Assembly: GCA_026985705.1 (NCBI GenBank)
Contig: JALSPY010000008.1
Location: forward strand, 1 to 5,739
DNA from: Hydrogenothermaceae bacterium
Lineage (GTDB): Bacteria; Aquificota; Aquificia; Aquificales; Hydrogenothermaceae
DNA length: 5,739 nt
Reading direction: 5' to 3'
Every line of letters starts with the position of its first letter. The first letter of the stretch is position 1. The notes beneath the pieces were generated by a model that saw only the letters and a program-made list of their open reading frames with translations, had not been told where the DNA came from and did no database searches. Made by a program: the position numbers and the translations under genes. Positions 1 through 5,739 of the stretch are shown here, in pieces.

Positions 1-1242
1 GATGAATTACCGAAAAAAATCCCTAAAGAAATCTTTTATAAAGATGATGAGGATGTTAATAAACTGGTAGTTAAATTAAAATCTACAGGATTAATTGAGG
101 AAGATTTAAGTCAAGATTTACTTTTAAATAATGAAATGCCTTTAGAAACTGAAAAGGAAAAAAAAGGAGCTGATTTAGACAATTTACTTTCCCAGTCTCC
201 AGAGGATATAGAAGATTTATTAATGGGAGGAAGTATAGAGGAGGAAAAACTAAAAGAAGAAAAACCTAAGAAAAAGGAAAAAGAGGAAATAAAAGCGGAA
301 GCTCAATCAAAACCTCCTTCAGATGAATTATTTAATGAAGATATTCCGTTAGATGAAATAGAAAGTATTTTAGAAGAGTTCTCTTTAGGTGAAGAAAGTA
401 AAGAAAAGGAAGAAGTTAAACCTATAGATGAAGTTAAACCTAAGGAAAGTATTAAGAAAAAAGCAATTAAACAGGAACAGGAGGAAGAGTTAAACTTTAA
501 GTCTGAAGATATAGAAGAGTTATTAGGTTTATCAGAGTTTGAACCTAAAAGGGAAGAAAAAGAAAAAATTCCTGATGAAACTAAGGAAAAAAAGGTTAAA
601 AAGGAAGACTTTCTGGCAGATATAGAAGACTTATTAACTGTACAACATAAAAATAAAAAAGAAGAAATAATTGAAGAGAAAGAAAAAATAAAAGAAAATA
701 ACGAAGAGAGAGCATTTAAAACAGAGGATATAGAAGATTTACTTTCAGATATAGGGTTGTATAAAGAAGAGAAAGAAGAGAAAAAAGATAAAGTAGTGGA
801 TGAGGAATTAACTCAAGTTGAAAAACCTAAAGTTGGAAAGTCTACAGTTAAGGAAATAAGTGAACCACATATGACTGAAGAAACTACAATAGCTAAATCT
901 GTTGTAAAATCCGGCGGAAGCATAAAATTAGAAATATCTATTTCTGAAGAGGAAATAAAGAATTTAATTGTTAAGGAAACTGTAAATAGAATGGTTGAAG
1001 AGTTAAAAAATGATGCGATTTTAAAGGAATTAATAGAGAATATTCAAAAGGATTTCATTGATAGAACTGAAAAAGAGCTTGAAAGTTTGAAGGAAGTTGT
1101 AAAAGTTGAGGTTAAAACGAAATTATTGAAAAAGATAGAAGATGATTTAAAAGAAAAAGTGAAGGAAAGCATTAAGAAAGATGTAATGGAAATTACAACA
1201 AAATTAGTAAAATATAAATTAGAACAGATTTTTGGTAAATAG
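1..1242 (+). CDS. Hypothetical Lys/Glu-rich protein with repeated DIEDLL motifs (5' partial)
   Basis: I do not recognise this gene. The frame is open from base 1, with 45 codons before the first ATG at 136, so the true start is probably upstream and 136 is likely an internal Met; no convincing ribosome binding site precedes it. The stop is TAG at 1240-1242. The visible 413 residues fall into three parts. The first ~45 are mixed and acidic. The middle (~46-300) is low-complexity, Lys/Glu-rich and probably disordered, with short acidic-hydrophobic motifs of the form (E/A)-D-I-E-(D/E)-L-L about 35-50 residues apart. The last ~110 residues have heptad-like Ile/Leu/Val spacing and should form long amphipathic helices or a coiled coil. 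There is no Cys, signal peptide or membrane segment, so it is probably cytoplasmic. The layout suggests a scaffold or adaptor, possibly with a folded domain (for example a receiver) missing upstream; that is a guess. Low-complexity composition would make database hits unreliable. Confidence 0.75.
   Translation, partial: DELPKKIPKEIFYKDDEDVNKLVVKLKSTGLIEEDLSQDLLLNNEMPLETEKEKKGADLDNLLSQSPEDIEDLLMGGSIEEEKLKEEKPKKKEKEEIKAEAQSKPPSDELFNEDIPLDEIESILEEFSLGEESKEKEEVKPIDEVKPKESIKKKAIKQEQEEELNFKSEDIEELLGLSEFEPKREEKEKIPDETKEKKVKKEDFLADIEDLLTVQHKNKKEEIIEEKEKIKENNEERAFKTEDIEDLLSDIGLYKEEKEEKKDKVVDEELTQVEKPKVGKSTVKEISEPHMTEETTIAKSVVKSGGSIKLEISISEEEIKNLIVKETVNRMVEELKNDAILKELIENIQKDFIDRTEKELESLKEVVKVEVKTKLLKKIEDDLKEKVKESIKKDVMEITTKLVKYKLEQIFGK
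169..744 (+). repeat. Spaced acidic DIEDLL peptide repeats inside the first gene
   Basis: Within the first gene a seven-residue motif recurs at 202-222 (EDIEDLL), 352-372 (DEIESIL), 505-525 (EDIEELL), 616-636 (ADIEDLL) and 724-744 (EDIEDLL). A degenerate copy at 169-189 reads ADLDNLL. Spacing is irregular and the linkers are Lys/Glu-rich and not alike, so this is a repeated short linear motif and not a tandem DNA duplication. Codons also differ between copies, for example GAT versus GAC and TTA versus CTT. Such motifs often dock onto a partner's groove as short amphipathic helices; the partner is unknown. Confidence 0.6.
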
Positions 1243-1295
1243 ATTTAATTTAGGTTTTTAGCTATAAAAAAGAAAGACTTGTATTTAATTTTTTC

Positions 1296-1324
1296 TTGAC
1301 AAATTTATAAAAACAGGCTATTTA
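1296..1324 (+). promoter_or_regulatory. Probable sigma-70 type promoter for the dksA-like/lspA/secA cluster
   Basis: A perfect -35 box TTGACA lies at 1296-1301. With a 17-nt spacer, the -10 position at 1319-1324 reads TATTTA, a weak match (3 of 6 to TATAAT). TAGTAT at 1323-1328 matches better (4 of 6) but would need a 21-nt spacer. Transcription would begin near 1331, leaving a leader of about 20 nt before the ATG at 1354. It lies in the only sizeable gap ahead of the cluster. The -35 is convincing; the -10 is not certain. Confidence 0.5.
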
Positions 1325-1340
1325 GTATTGTCATTTATAA

Positions 1341-1348
1341 GGTGGAGG
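1341..1348 (+). promoter_or_regulatory. Ribosome binding site that fixes the dksA-like start at 1354
   Basis: GGTGGAGG contains a strong GGAGG core (1344-1348) placed 5 nt before ATG 1354. The frame also has a GTG at 1342, but that codon overlaps the ribosome binding site and has no such site of its own. ATG 1354 is therefore preferred over GTG 1342. Confidence 0.8.
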
Positions 1349-1353
1349 AAGAT

Positions 1354-1785
1354 ATGGATTTAAATAAGATTAAAGAGGAACTTTTAAAAAAGAAAGCTGA
1401 AATATTAGACAGTTTATCTAAACAGAACACAGATGATTTAAATGAAAAAAGTGGTGTTGAAGATGCTGCAGATATAGTGGCAACTGAGTTAACAAGAGAA
1501 ACTCTTTATAAATTATCACAGGCAGAAAGAGAAACATTATTCTTAATAGATATAGCTTTGAAAAAAATAGAGAATGGAACATATGGAATATGTGAGGAGT
1601 GTGGAGAGCCTATAGGGGAAAAAAGACTAGAGGCTATTCCTTGGGTAAGACTTTGTATAAAATGTAGTCAAAATGAAGAAACTATAAAGAGCTTCTCAAA
1701 TAGAAATGATGATGTTTCATACTATCATATAATACCTGAAACAACATTTACTGAGGATGAAGATAACAAAAACTTTTCAGGATAA
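1354..1785 (+). CDS. dksA: DksA/TraR-family C4 zinc-finger transcription regulator
   Basis: This 143-residue protein is close to the usual DksA length (about 150). Family members bind in the secondary channel of RNA polymerase and, often with ppGpp, change promoter output during starvation. Residues ~1-75 form the predicted coiled coil. It carries D-A-A-D-I-V at 37-42, corresponding to the DxxDxA tip motif whose two Asp residues are functionally important in E. coli DksA. The zinc finger has Cys80, Cys83, Cys101 and Cys104 (C-x2-C-x17-C-x2-C) with the typical G-x-P-I-x3-R-L-x-A-x-P sequence between the pairs. A short acidic tail follows from ~130. An extended start at GTG 1342 would add four residues but overlaps the ribosome binding site. 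lspA follows after 3 nt, so the two are surely co-transcribed. Family membership is firm; whether it acts as true DksA or as a YlyA/TraR-like relative cannot be decided from sequence alone, so the symbol is tentative. Confidence 0.9.
   Translation: MDLNKIKEELLKKKAEILDSLSKQNTDDLNEKSGVEDAADIVATELTRETLYKLSQAERETLFLIDIALKKIENGTYGICEECGEPIGEKRLEAIPWVRLCIKCSQNEETIKSFSNRNDDVSYYHIIPETTFTEDEDNKNFSG
1779..1782 (+). promoter_or_regulatory. lspA ribosome binding site within the end of the upstream gene
   Basis: AGGA sits 6 nt before ATG 1789 and lies in the last codons of the dksA-like gene, whose TAA ends at 1785. The layout suggests translational coupling. The site is modest compared with those of the dksA-like gene and secA. 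Confidence 0.55.
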
Positions 1786-1788
1786 TGT

Positions 1789-2277
1789 ATGAAAAAAAGA
1801 TTTTTAAATTTTTTAGTAGTTGCTTTTTTTATTTTTATATTAGATTTAATAACAAAAGAATTTGCAGAAAAGTATTTAGCTAATAAGATTATCCCAATAA
1901 TTCCTAATTTTTTTAATTTGGTTTTAGTTTGGAACAGGGGAATGGCTTTTGGTTTATTAGGTAATGCTCCTGAGATTTTAAGATTTTTAACTCTAATTAT
2001 AGCAACATTTATAATCATTATTATAACTATCCTGTACGCCTACAAAAATATAGATAACTTACCTAAACCTCAGTTTTACTCCTTAGCACTCATAACAGGC
2101 GGGGCATTAGGAAATCTATACGATAGGCTTTTTTTAGGAAAAGTCAGAGATTTTTTAGATTTTTATATTGGAAATTATCACTGGCCTGCTTTCAACATAG
2201 CTGATAGCTCAATAACAGTTGGAGTTATAATTTTTGTATTTTACGAGATATTTTTAAAAAAAAGAAACTTTAACTAG
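1789..2277 (+). CDS. lspA: Lipoprotein signal peptidase (signal peptidase II)
   Basis: This 162-residue inner-membrane aspartyl protease removes the signal peptide from diacylated prolipoproteins. The length matches the family (about 160-170). Four membrane helices are predicted at ~5-22, 62-85, 96-113 and 138-156. All main family motifs are present: Asp19 in the first helix; N-R-G-M-A-F-G at 49-55; G-G-A-L-G-N-x-x-D-R at 104-113 with catalytic Asp112; V-R-D-F at 119-122; and F-N-I-A-D-S-S-I at 135-142 with catalytic Asp139. These correspond to the Asp114/Asp141 pair of the E. coli enzyme. The N-R-G-M variant replaces the commoner N-x-G-A form and should not impair activity. It begins 3 nt after the dksA-like stop and is followed 46 nt later by secA, so an export-related operon is likely. 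It should be sensitive to globomycin, as is usual for the family. Confidence 0.97.
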   Translation: MKKRFLNFLVVAFFIFILDLITKEFAEKYLANKIIPIIPNFFNLVLVWNRGMAFGLLGNAPEILRFLTLIIATFIIIIITILYAYKNIDNLPKPQFYSLALITGGALGNLYDRLFLGKVRDFLDFYIGNYHWPAFNIADSSITVGVIIFVFYEIFLKKRNFN

Positions 2278-2291
2278 TAAAATTAATCTTA

Positions 2292-2308
2292 AAATAAGAG
2301 GCTTATTT
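2292..2308 (+). other. Small AT-rich hairpin just before the secA ribosome binding site
   Basis: AAATAAG (2292-2298) and CTTATTT (2302-2308) are perfect inverted repeats of 7 bp around a 3-nt loop. The stem ends 1 nt before the GGAGG of secA. There is no following T-tract, so it is not a rho-independent terminator. With a single G-C pair it would be weak, especially at high temperature. It could affect ribosome access or mRNA processing, or be chance in AT-rich DNA. Confidence 0.3.
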
Positions 2309-2309
2309 C

Positions 2310-2314
2310 GGAGG
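2310..2314 (+). promoter_or_regulatory. secA ribosome binding site
   Basis: A perfect GGAGG lies 9 nt before ATG 2324. It supports this start, as does the match of the first residues to the usual SecA N-terminus. Confidence 0.8.
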
Positions 2315-2323
2315 CAATAAAAA

Positions 2324-5188
2324 ATGATTGGAAATTTAATAAAAAAAATATTTGGAACAAAAAATGAAAGAGAAATAAAAAAATTAAAACCTTTCATTGA
2401 AAAAATAAACTCAATTGAAAAGGAATTTAATAATTTAACTAATAAAGAAATTAGAGAAAAAAGTTTAGCTTTAAAAAAGAAAATACAAAGTGATAAACAT
2501 CTAAAAGAAGCTATTATTCAAGGTGAAATCGTAGATGAGTTAATTGAGGCTTTTGCATTAGTGAGGGAAGCTGCTAAAAGAACACTAGGTTTAAGACCGT
2601 TTGATGTCCAGTTAATAGGAGGCATTGCTCTACATAAAGGAATGATAGCGGAGATGAAAACTGGTGAAGGTAAAACCTTAGTTGCAACTCTATCTGCATA
2701 CTTTAACGGCTTAACTGGAGATGGAGTTCATCTGATAACTGTTAACGATTATTTAGCAAAGAGAGACGCAGTTTGGATGGGAAGTATTTACAAATTTTTA
2801 GGTTTAGAAGTAGGAATAATTAACACAAACAGCGTTTCATATATAGTTAAATGGGTAGATGAAGAAAAGTTTCAGGAGGCTATAGAAAAAGACTTAAGAG
2901 TTTGGCCGAAAGATTATGAAGGTTTAATATTACCTTCTGAAAAATATAATATAGAGGCTAGAAAAAATTTCTTTACCACTACTGAGGATGTTGAAAGAAG
3001 AAAAGCTTATGAGGCTGATATAACATATGGAACAAACAATGAGTTTGGTTTTGATTATCTAAGGGATAATATGGTTTTTTCAAAAGAGCAAATAGTTCAA
3101 GTAAAAGGGCATAACTATGCAATAGTTGATGAGGTTGACAGTATATTAATAGATGAGGCAAGAACACCTTTAATTATCTCTGGTCCTTCAGGTGAAGATA
3201 CATCAATATACTATCAGGCTGATGGTTTTATTAAAGAGCTAATAAACAAAGTAAAATCTGAAAATTTAGACCCTATAAAAAATGAGTATTACGAAGTAGA
3301 TGAAAAAAATAAAACTGCCGTTTTAGTAGAAAAAGGAGTAGAGGAAGCGGAAAAATACTTTAACATAGAAAACCTATATGACCCTAAGAATATAGACTTA
3401 TTGCATGCATTAACACAGTCCTTAAGGGCAAATCTCCTATTCCATAGGGATGTTGACTATGTAGTTAAAAATGGAGAGGTGATAATAGTTGATGAATTTA
3501 CAGGAAGGTTAATGCCCGGTAGAAGATGGTCAGATGGTTTACATCAGGCTATAGAGGCTAAAGAGGGAGTTAAAGTGCAGGCTGAAAATCAGACATTAGC
3601 ATCTATTACATTCCAGAATTATTTCAGAATGTATAAAAAGTTGGCAGGTATGACAGGTACTGCTGAAACAGAGGCTGAAGAGTTTAAAGAGATATATAAT
3701 TTAGATGTTTTAGTCATTCCAACTAACAAACCTATACAAAGAAAAGACCATCCAGATAGAGTTTACAAAACAAAAAAGGAAAAATTTAATGCAGTTTTAG
3801 ATTTAATAGAGGCTGAACACAAGAAGGGAAGACCTATATTAGTTGGAACAGTATCAATAGAAACATCAGAGTATCTTTCAAAGCTCCTCAAAAAGAGAGG
3901 AATTCCACACAATGTTTTAAATGCAAAACATCACGAAAAAGAGGCAGAAATAATAGCTCAAGCCGGAAGATTAGGAGCTGTAACAATAGCTACAAATATG
4001 GCTGGTAGAGGGACAGATATTCTGTTAGGTGGTAATCCTGAATTTTTAGCTAAAGAGATATTAAAGGAAAAGGGAAAAACTCCAGAAGAGGCAACAGAGG
4101 AAGAGTATAAAGAGGCTTTAAAAAAAGCCCAAGAGATAACTGCAAAAGAAAAAGAGAAAGTAAAAAAACTAGGTGGCTTACTTGTAATAGGAACAGAGAG
4201 ACATGAAAGTAGAAGAATTGATAATCAGTTAAGGGGTAGAGCTGGAAGACAGGGGGACCCGGGAGATAGTATATTTTTCTTATCACTGGAAGATGATTTA
4301 TTAAGGTTGTTTGGTGGAGATAAATTAAAAGCTATTATGGATAAACTTAATATTCCTGATGATGAGCCTATAGAGAGTGGGTTGGTAAGTAAATCTATAG
4401 AGAACGCACAGAAAAAAGTAGAAGGACAAAACTTCCAAGCTAGAAAGAGACTTTTAGAGTTTGATGATGTGATGAATAGACAGAGACAGGCTATATACTC
4501 ACTTAGAAGAGAGATTTTAGAAGGTGCTAACTTAAAAGACGAGATATGGTTATGGCTAAATGACGTTTTATTAGCTTATCTAAATAGATTTGCCCCCGCA
4601 GAAGAATACCAAGAAAAGTGGGATTTAAAAGGATTAGAAAGATTTATCAATGATTGGTTAGGGGTAAGTATTACCATAGATACTGAAAAAGAGTGGGATA
4701 GAAAAGAGTTAGAGGAGTATATACTTACGGAAATTGAAAAATTCTATAAAGATAAAGAGGAGAAGTATGGAAATACCTTAATGAGAGAGTTTGAAAGATA
4801 CATCACTTTACAGGTTTTAGATAATTTATGGAAGGAACATCTACATATGTTAGATAGATTAAGGGAAGCAGTGTATTTAAGAGGATATGCACAGAGAGAC
4901 CCATTAGTTGAGTACAAAAGAGAAGCTTTTAACCTATTTGAAGATATGTATTTCAGATTGAAACAGCAAACTCTGGAATATCTGTTTAAAACAAATATTC
5001 TTACAGAGGAGCAGATAGAAGAGGAAGTAAAAAAACATGATGAAGAAACAGACAAGATTTTAGAGCAGAATAAAAAATCTGAAGAAAGTGATGAAGACAA
5101 TTTAAAGGAGAAGAAAAAGAGAAAGAAGAAAGAGCTTTTAGTAAAGTATAAAACTAGAATGGAGAGAAGAAAGAAAAAAGATAAATAG
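2324..5188 (+). CDS. secA: Preprotein translocase ATPase SecA (with thermophile-type insertion)
   Basis: SecA is the ATPase motor that pushes unfolded preproteins through SecYEG. This copy is complete, 954 residues against 901 in E. coli. The Q-motif is F-D-V-Q at 93-96 and Walker A is G-E-G-K-T at 114-118. An insertion of about 51 residues (~167-225) precedes A-D-I-T-Y-G-T-N-N-E. Walker B is D-E-V-D at 269-272. The preprotein cross-linking domain spans ~285-425. N-Q-T-L-A-S-I-T-F-Q-N at 422-432 and G-M-T-G-T-A at 442-447 rejoin the first nucleotide-binding domain. The second carries the SecA signature V-T-I-A-T-N-M-A-G-R-G-T-D (553-565) and Q-x-x-R-G-R-A-G-R-Q-G (~635-644). The helical scaffold and wing domains follow, with the two-helix finger at ~821-880. 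The C-terminus is acidic and then Lys/Arg-rich, and lacks the usual cysteine zinc site. The whole protein has no Cys. It lies 46 nt after lspA, probably in the same transcript. Confidence 0.99.
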   Translation: MIGNLIKKIFGTKNEREIKKLKPFIEKINSIEKEFNNLTNKEIREKSLALKKKIQSDKHLKEAIIQGEIVDELIEAFALVREAAKRTLGLRPFDVQLIGGIALHKGMIAEMKTGEGKTLVATLSAYFNGLTGDGVHLITVNDYLAKRDAVWMGSIYKFLGLEVGIINTNSVSYIVKWVDEEKFQEAIEKDLRVWPKDYEGLILPSEKYNIEARKNFFTTTEDVERRKAYEADITYGTNNEFGFDYLRDNMVFSKEQIVQVKGHNYAIVDEVDSILIDEARTPLIISGPSGEDTSIYYQADGFIKELINKVKSENLDPIKNEYYEVDEKNKTAVLVEKGVEEAEKYFNIENLYDPKNIDLLHALTQSLRANLLFHRDVDYVVKNGEVIIVDEFTGRLMPGRRWSDGLHQAIEAKEGVKVQAENQTLASITFQNYFRMYKKLAGMTGTAETEAEEFKEIYNLDVLVIPTNKPIQRKDHPDRVYKTKKEKFNAVLDLIEAEHKKGRPILVGTVSIETSEYLSKLLKKRGIPHNVLNAKHHEKEAEIIAQAGRLGAVTIATNMAGRGTDILLGGNPEFLAKEILKEKGKTPEEATEEEYKEALKKAQEITAKEKEKVKKLGGLLVIGTERHESRRIDNQLRGRAGRQGDPGDSIFFLSLEDDLLRLFGGDKLKAIMDKLNIPDDEPIESGLVSKSIENAQKKVEGQNFQARKRLLEFDDVMNRQRQAIYSLRREILEGANLKDEIWLWLNDVLLAYLNRFAPAEEYQEKWDLKGLERFINDWLGVSITIDTEKEWDRKELEEYILTEIEKFYKDKEEKYGNTLMREFERYITLQVLDNLWKEHLHMLDRLREAVYLRGYAQRDPLVEYKREAFNLFEDMYFRLKQQTLEYLFKTNILTEEQIEEEVKKHDEETDKILEQNKKSEESDEDNLKEKKKRKKKELLVKYKTRMERRKKKDK
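2822..2998 (+). other. Insertion of about 51 residues in SecA nucleotide-binding domain 1
   Basis: E. coli SecA has about 9 residues between the V-G-I strand and the K-R-E-A-Y-A-A-D segment. Here about 60 residues lie between V-G-I (ending at residue 165) and R-K-A-Y-E-A-D (from 226). The extra segment has charged helices and aromatic residues, including I-V-K-W-V at 174-178 and W-P-K-D-Y at 194-198. From memory, an insertion of about 50 residues at this place is a conserved feature of SecA in Aquificales and Thermotogales. The reading frame is intact and base use matches the rest of the gene. Confidence 0.85.
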
Positions 5189-5203
5189 GTAGAGAAAAAT
5201 AAG

Positions 5204-5739
5204 ATGAGTGTTGAGATAAAGAAAAAAAAGAAAAAAGGTATTCCAAGAACTTTGATATACGAAATGAGGTATGGTTCTCCAATCTACTATAAGGATTACG
5301 ATAAAGTCCTTACTGGAGAGAAAACTCTGGAGGAAGTTATTGGTAGTAGTAAACTACAGGCACTGTTAATATGGCTAATTCTAAAATTTTTAACTAAAAA
5401 CATAGATACAACTAAGTATTATCTGTTGACAAACGAAGTAGGATTTCAATGGTTTCCTAGAAATTGGAGAAATTTGGATATAGCTATATTTGAAAAAGAT
5501 AAACTCCTAAAGGAAGGTGTTAACGATAAATATGTAAAAACACCACCAGAGGTAGTTATAGAGATAGATACAAAAGCTGACTTAAGAAAGTATGGAGACT
5601 TTATGAATTATGCAAGGGAGAAAACACAAGATTTATTAAACGCAGGAGTAAAAAAAGTAATTTGGTATACTACCTTTGACAAAAAGGTAATGGTGGCTGA
5701 AAAGGGGAAAAGATGGTTTATCACAGATTGGAATGATAC
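5204..5739 (+). CDS. Uma2 (DUF820)-like PD-(D/E)XK putative nuclease (3' partial)
   Basis: The frame starts at ATG 5204, 15 nt after the secA stop, and stays open to the window end, giving 178 codons. Ribosome-binding signal is weak (AGG at 5187-5189 or AGAG at 5191-5194). The order of motifs fits the Uma2/DUF820 restriction-endonuclease-like fold. N-L-D-I-A-I at 90-95 supplies Asp92. P-P-E-V-V-I-E-I-D-T-K at 114-124 supplies Glu120 and a D-x-K (Asp122, Lys124). K-T-Q-D-L-L-N-A-G-V-K-K-V-I-W-Y at 140-155 matches the family's K-x3-Y/L-x3-G-V-x-x-x-W block. The start is basic, with six consecutive Lys at 6-11. Family length is about 190-220, so most of the gene is present. The fold suggests DNA cleavage, but biological roles of Uma2 proteins are largely unknown and many are scattered singly in genomes. 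Its place directly behind secA gives no clear functional link and may be simple co-transcription. Confidence 0.75.
   Translation, partial: MSVEIKKKKKKGIPRTLIYEMRYGSPIYYKDYDKVLTGEKTLEEVIGSSKLQALLIWLILKFLTKNIDTTKYYLLTNEVGFQWFPRNWRNLDIAIFEKDKLLKEGVNDKYVKTPPEVVIEIDTKADLRKYGDFMNYAREKTQDLLNAGVKKVIWYTTFDKKVMVAEKGKRWFITDWND

Noticed and set aside
136..138. ATG at 136 as the true start of the first gene
   Set aside because: The same frame is open for 45 codons back to base 1 with similar composition, and there is no good ribosome binding site just before 136.
1264..1297. Possible terminator between the first gene and the dksA-like gene (AAGAAA at 1270-1275 and TTTCTT at 1292-1297)
   Set aside because: The stem is only about 6 bp, nearly all A-T, with a long loop and no T-tract after it; it overlaps the -35 region instead.
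1725..2018. Minus-strand open frame of 97 codons across the dksA-like/lspA junction
   Set aside because: It lies opposite two genes with clear family motifs, has composition typical of the complement of AT-rich coding DNA, and matches no family I recognise.
2979..3167. Minus-strand open frame of 62 codons inside secA
   Set aside because: It is fully antisense to the conserved SecA motor domain, has no recognisable motif, and looks like a shadow of the real gene.
4050..4286. Minus-strand open frame of 78 codons inside secA, rich in Leu and Phe
   Set aside because: The hydrophobic look comes from reading the complement of Lys/Glu-rich SecA codons and not from a real membrane protein.
4744..5100. 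Minus-strand open frame of 118 codons opposite the SecA C-terminus, rich in Ser and Cys
   Set aside because: It is antisense to the two-helix finger and tail of SecA; the Ser/Cys richness is the complement of Lys/Glu and aromatic codons.
1..5739. CRISPR array, tRNA, rRNA, insertion sequence or phage genes
   Set aside because: I saw no regularly spaced DNA repeats, no transposase or integrase motifs, and no room for RNA genes; all gaps between genes are about 110 bases or less.

Overview
This is an AT-rich, gene-dense stretch of bacterial chromosome with every gene on the + strand. It is largely a housekeeping locus for protein export and lipoprotein maturation. Three things point to a thermophile of the Aquificales type, with a low-GC genus such as Sulfurihydrogenibium as my best guess: low GC content, proteins very rich in Lys, Glu and Ile, and a SecA with an insertion of about 50 residues in its first nucleotide-binding domain. 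I know that insertion as a feature of Aquificales and Thermotogales. The genus is an inference, not something read directly. Apart from the four zinc ligands of the DksA-like protein, I see no cysteine in any of the five reading frames, which also fits a thermophile.

Layout: (1) 1-1242 is the 3' part of an unrecognised, highly charged gene whose start lies before the window. It carries five or six spaced copies of an acidic D-I-E-D-L-L motif, then a helical C-terminal region. (2) 1243-1353 is a short intergenic region with a convincing -35 box and a strong Shine-Dalgarno sequence. (3) 1354-1785 is a DksA/TraR-type zinc-finger regulator of RNA polymerase. (4) 1789-2277 is lspA, signal peptidase II, starting 3 nt after the previous stop. 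(5) 2278-2323 is a 46-nt gap with a small AT hairpin and a strong ribosome binding site. (6) 2324-5188 is secA, complete. (7) 5204-5739 is the 5' part of a Uma2 (DUF820)-like PD-(D/E)XK putative nuclease, cut by the window end.

Genes 3 to 7 are closely spaced (3, 46 and 15 nt gaps) and probably form one transcript from the promoter near 1296-1324. SecA drives preproteins through SecYEG and LspA removes the signal peptide of exported lipoproteins, so the two act in sequence on the same class of substrate. The DksA-like gene at the head could link expression of the operon to growth state, but this is inference. A TraR/DksA-type gene next to lspA is also known elsewhere (ylyA-lspA in Bacillus subtilis). 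No RNA genes, CRISPR arrays, insertion sequences or clear rho-independent terminators were seen. No new defence or mobile system is supported. The least explained items are the motif-repeat protein at the start and the Uma2-like protein at the end.
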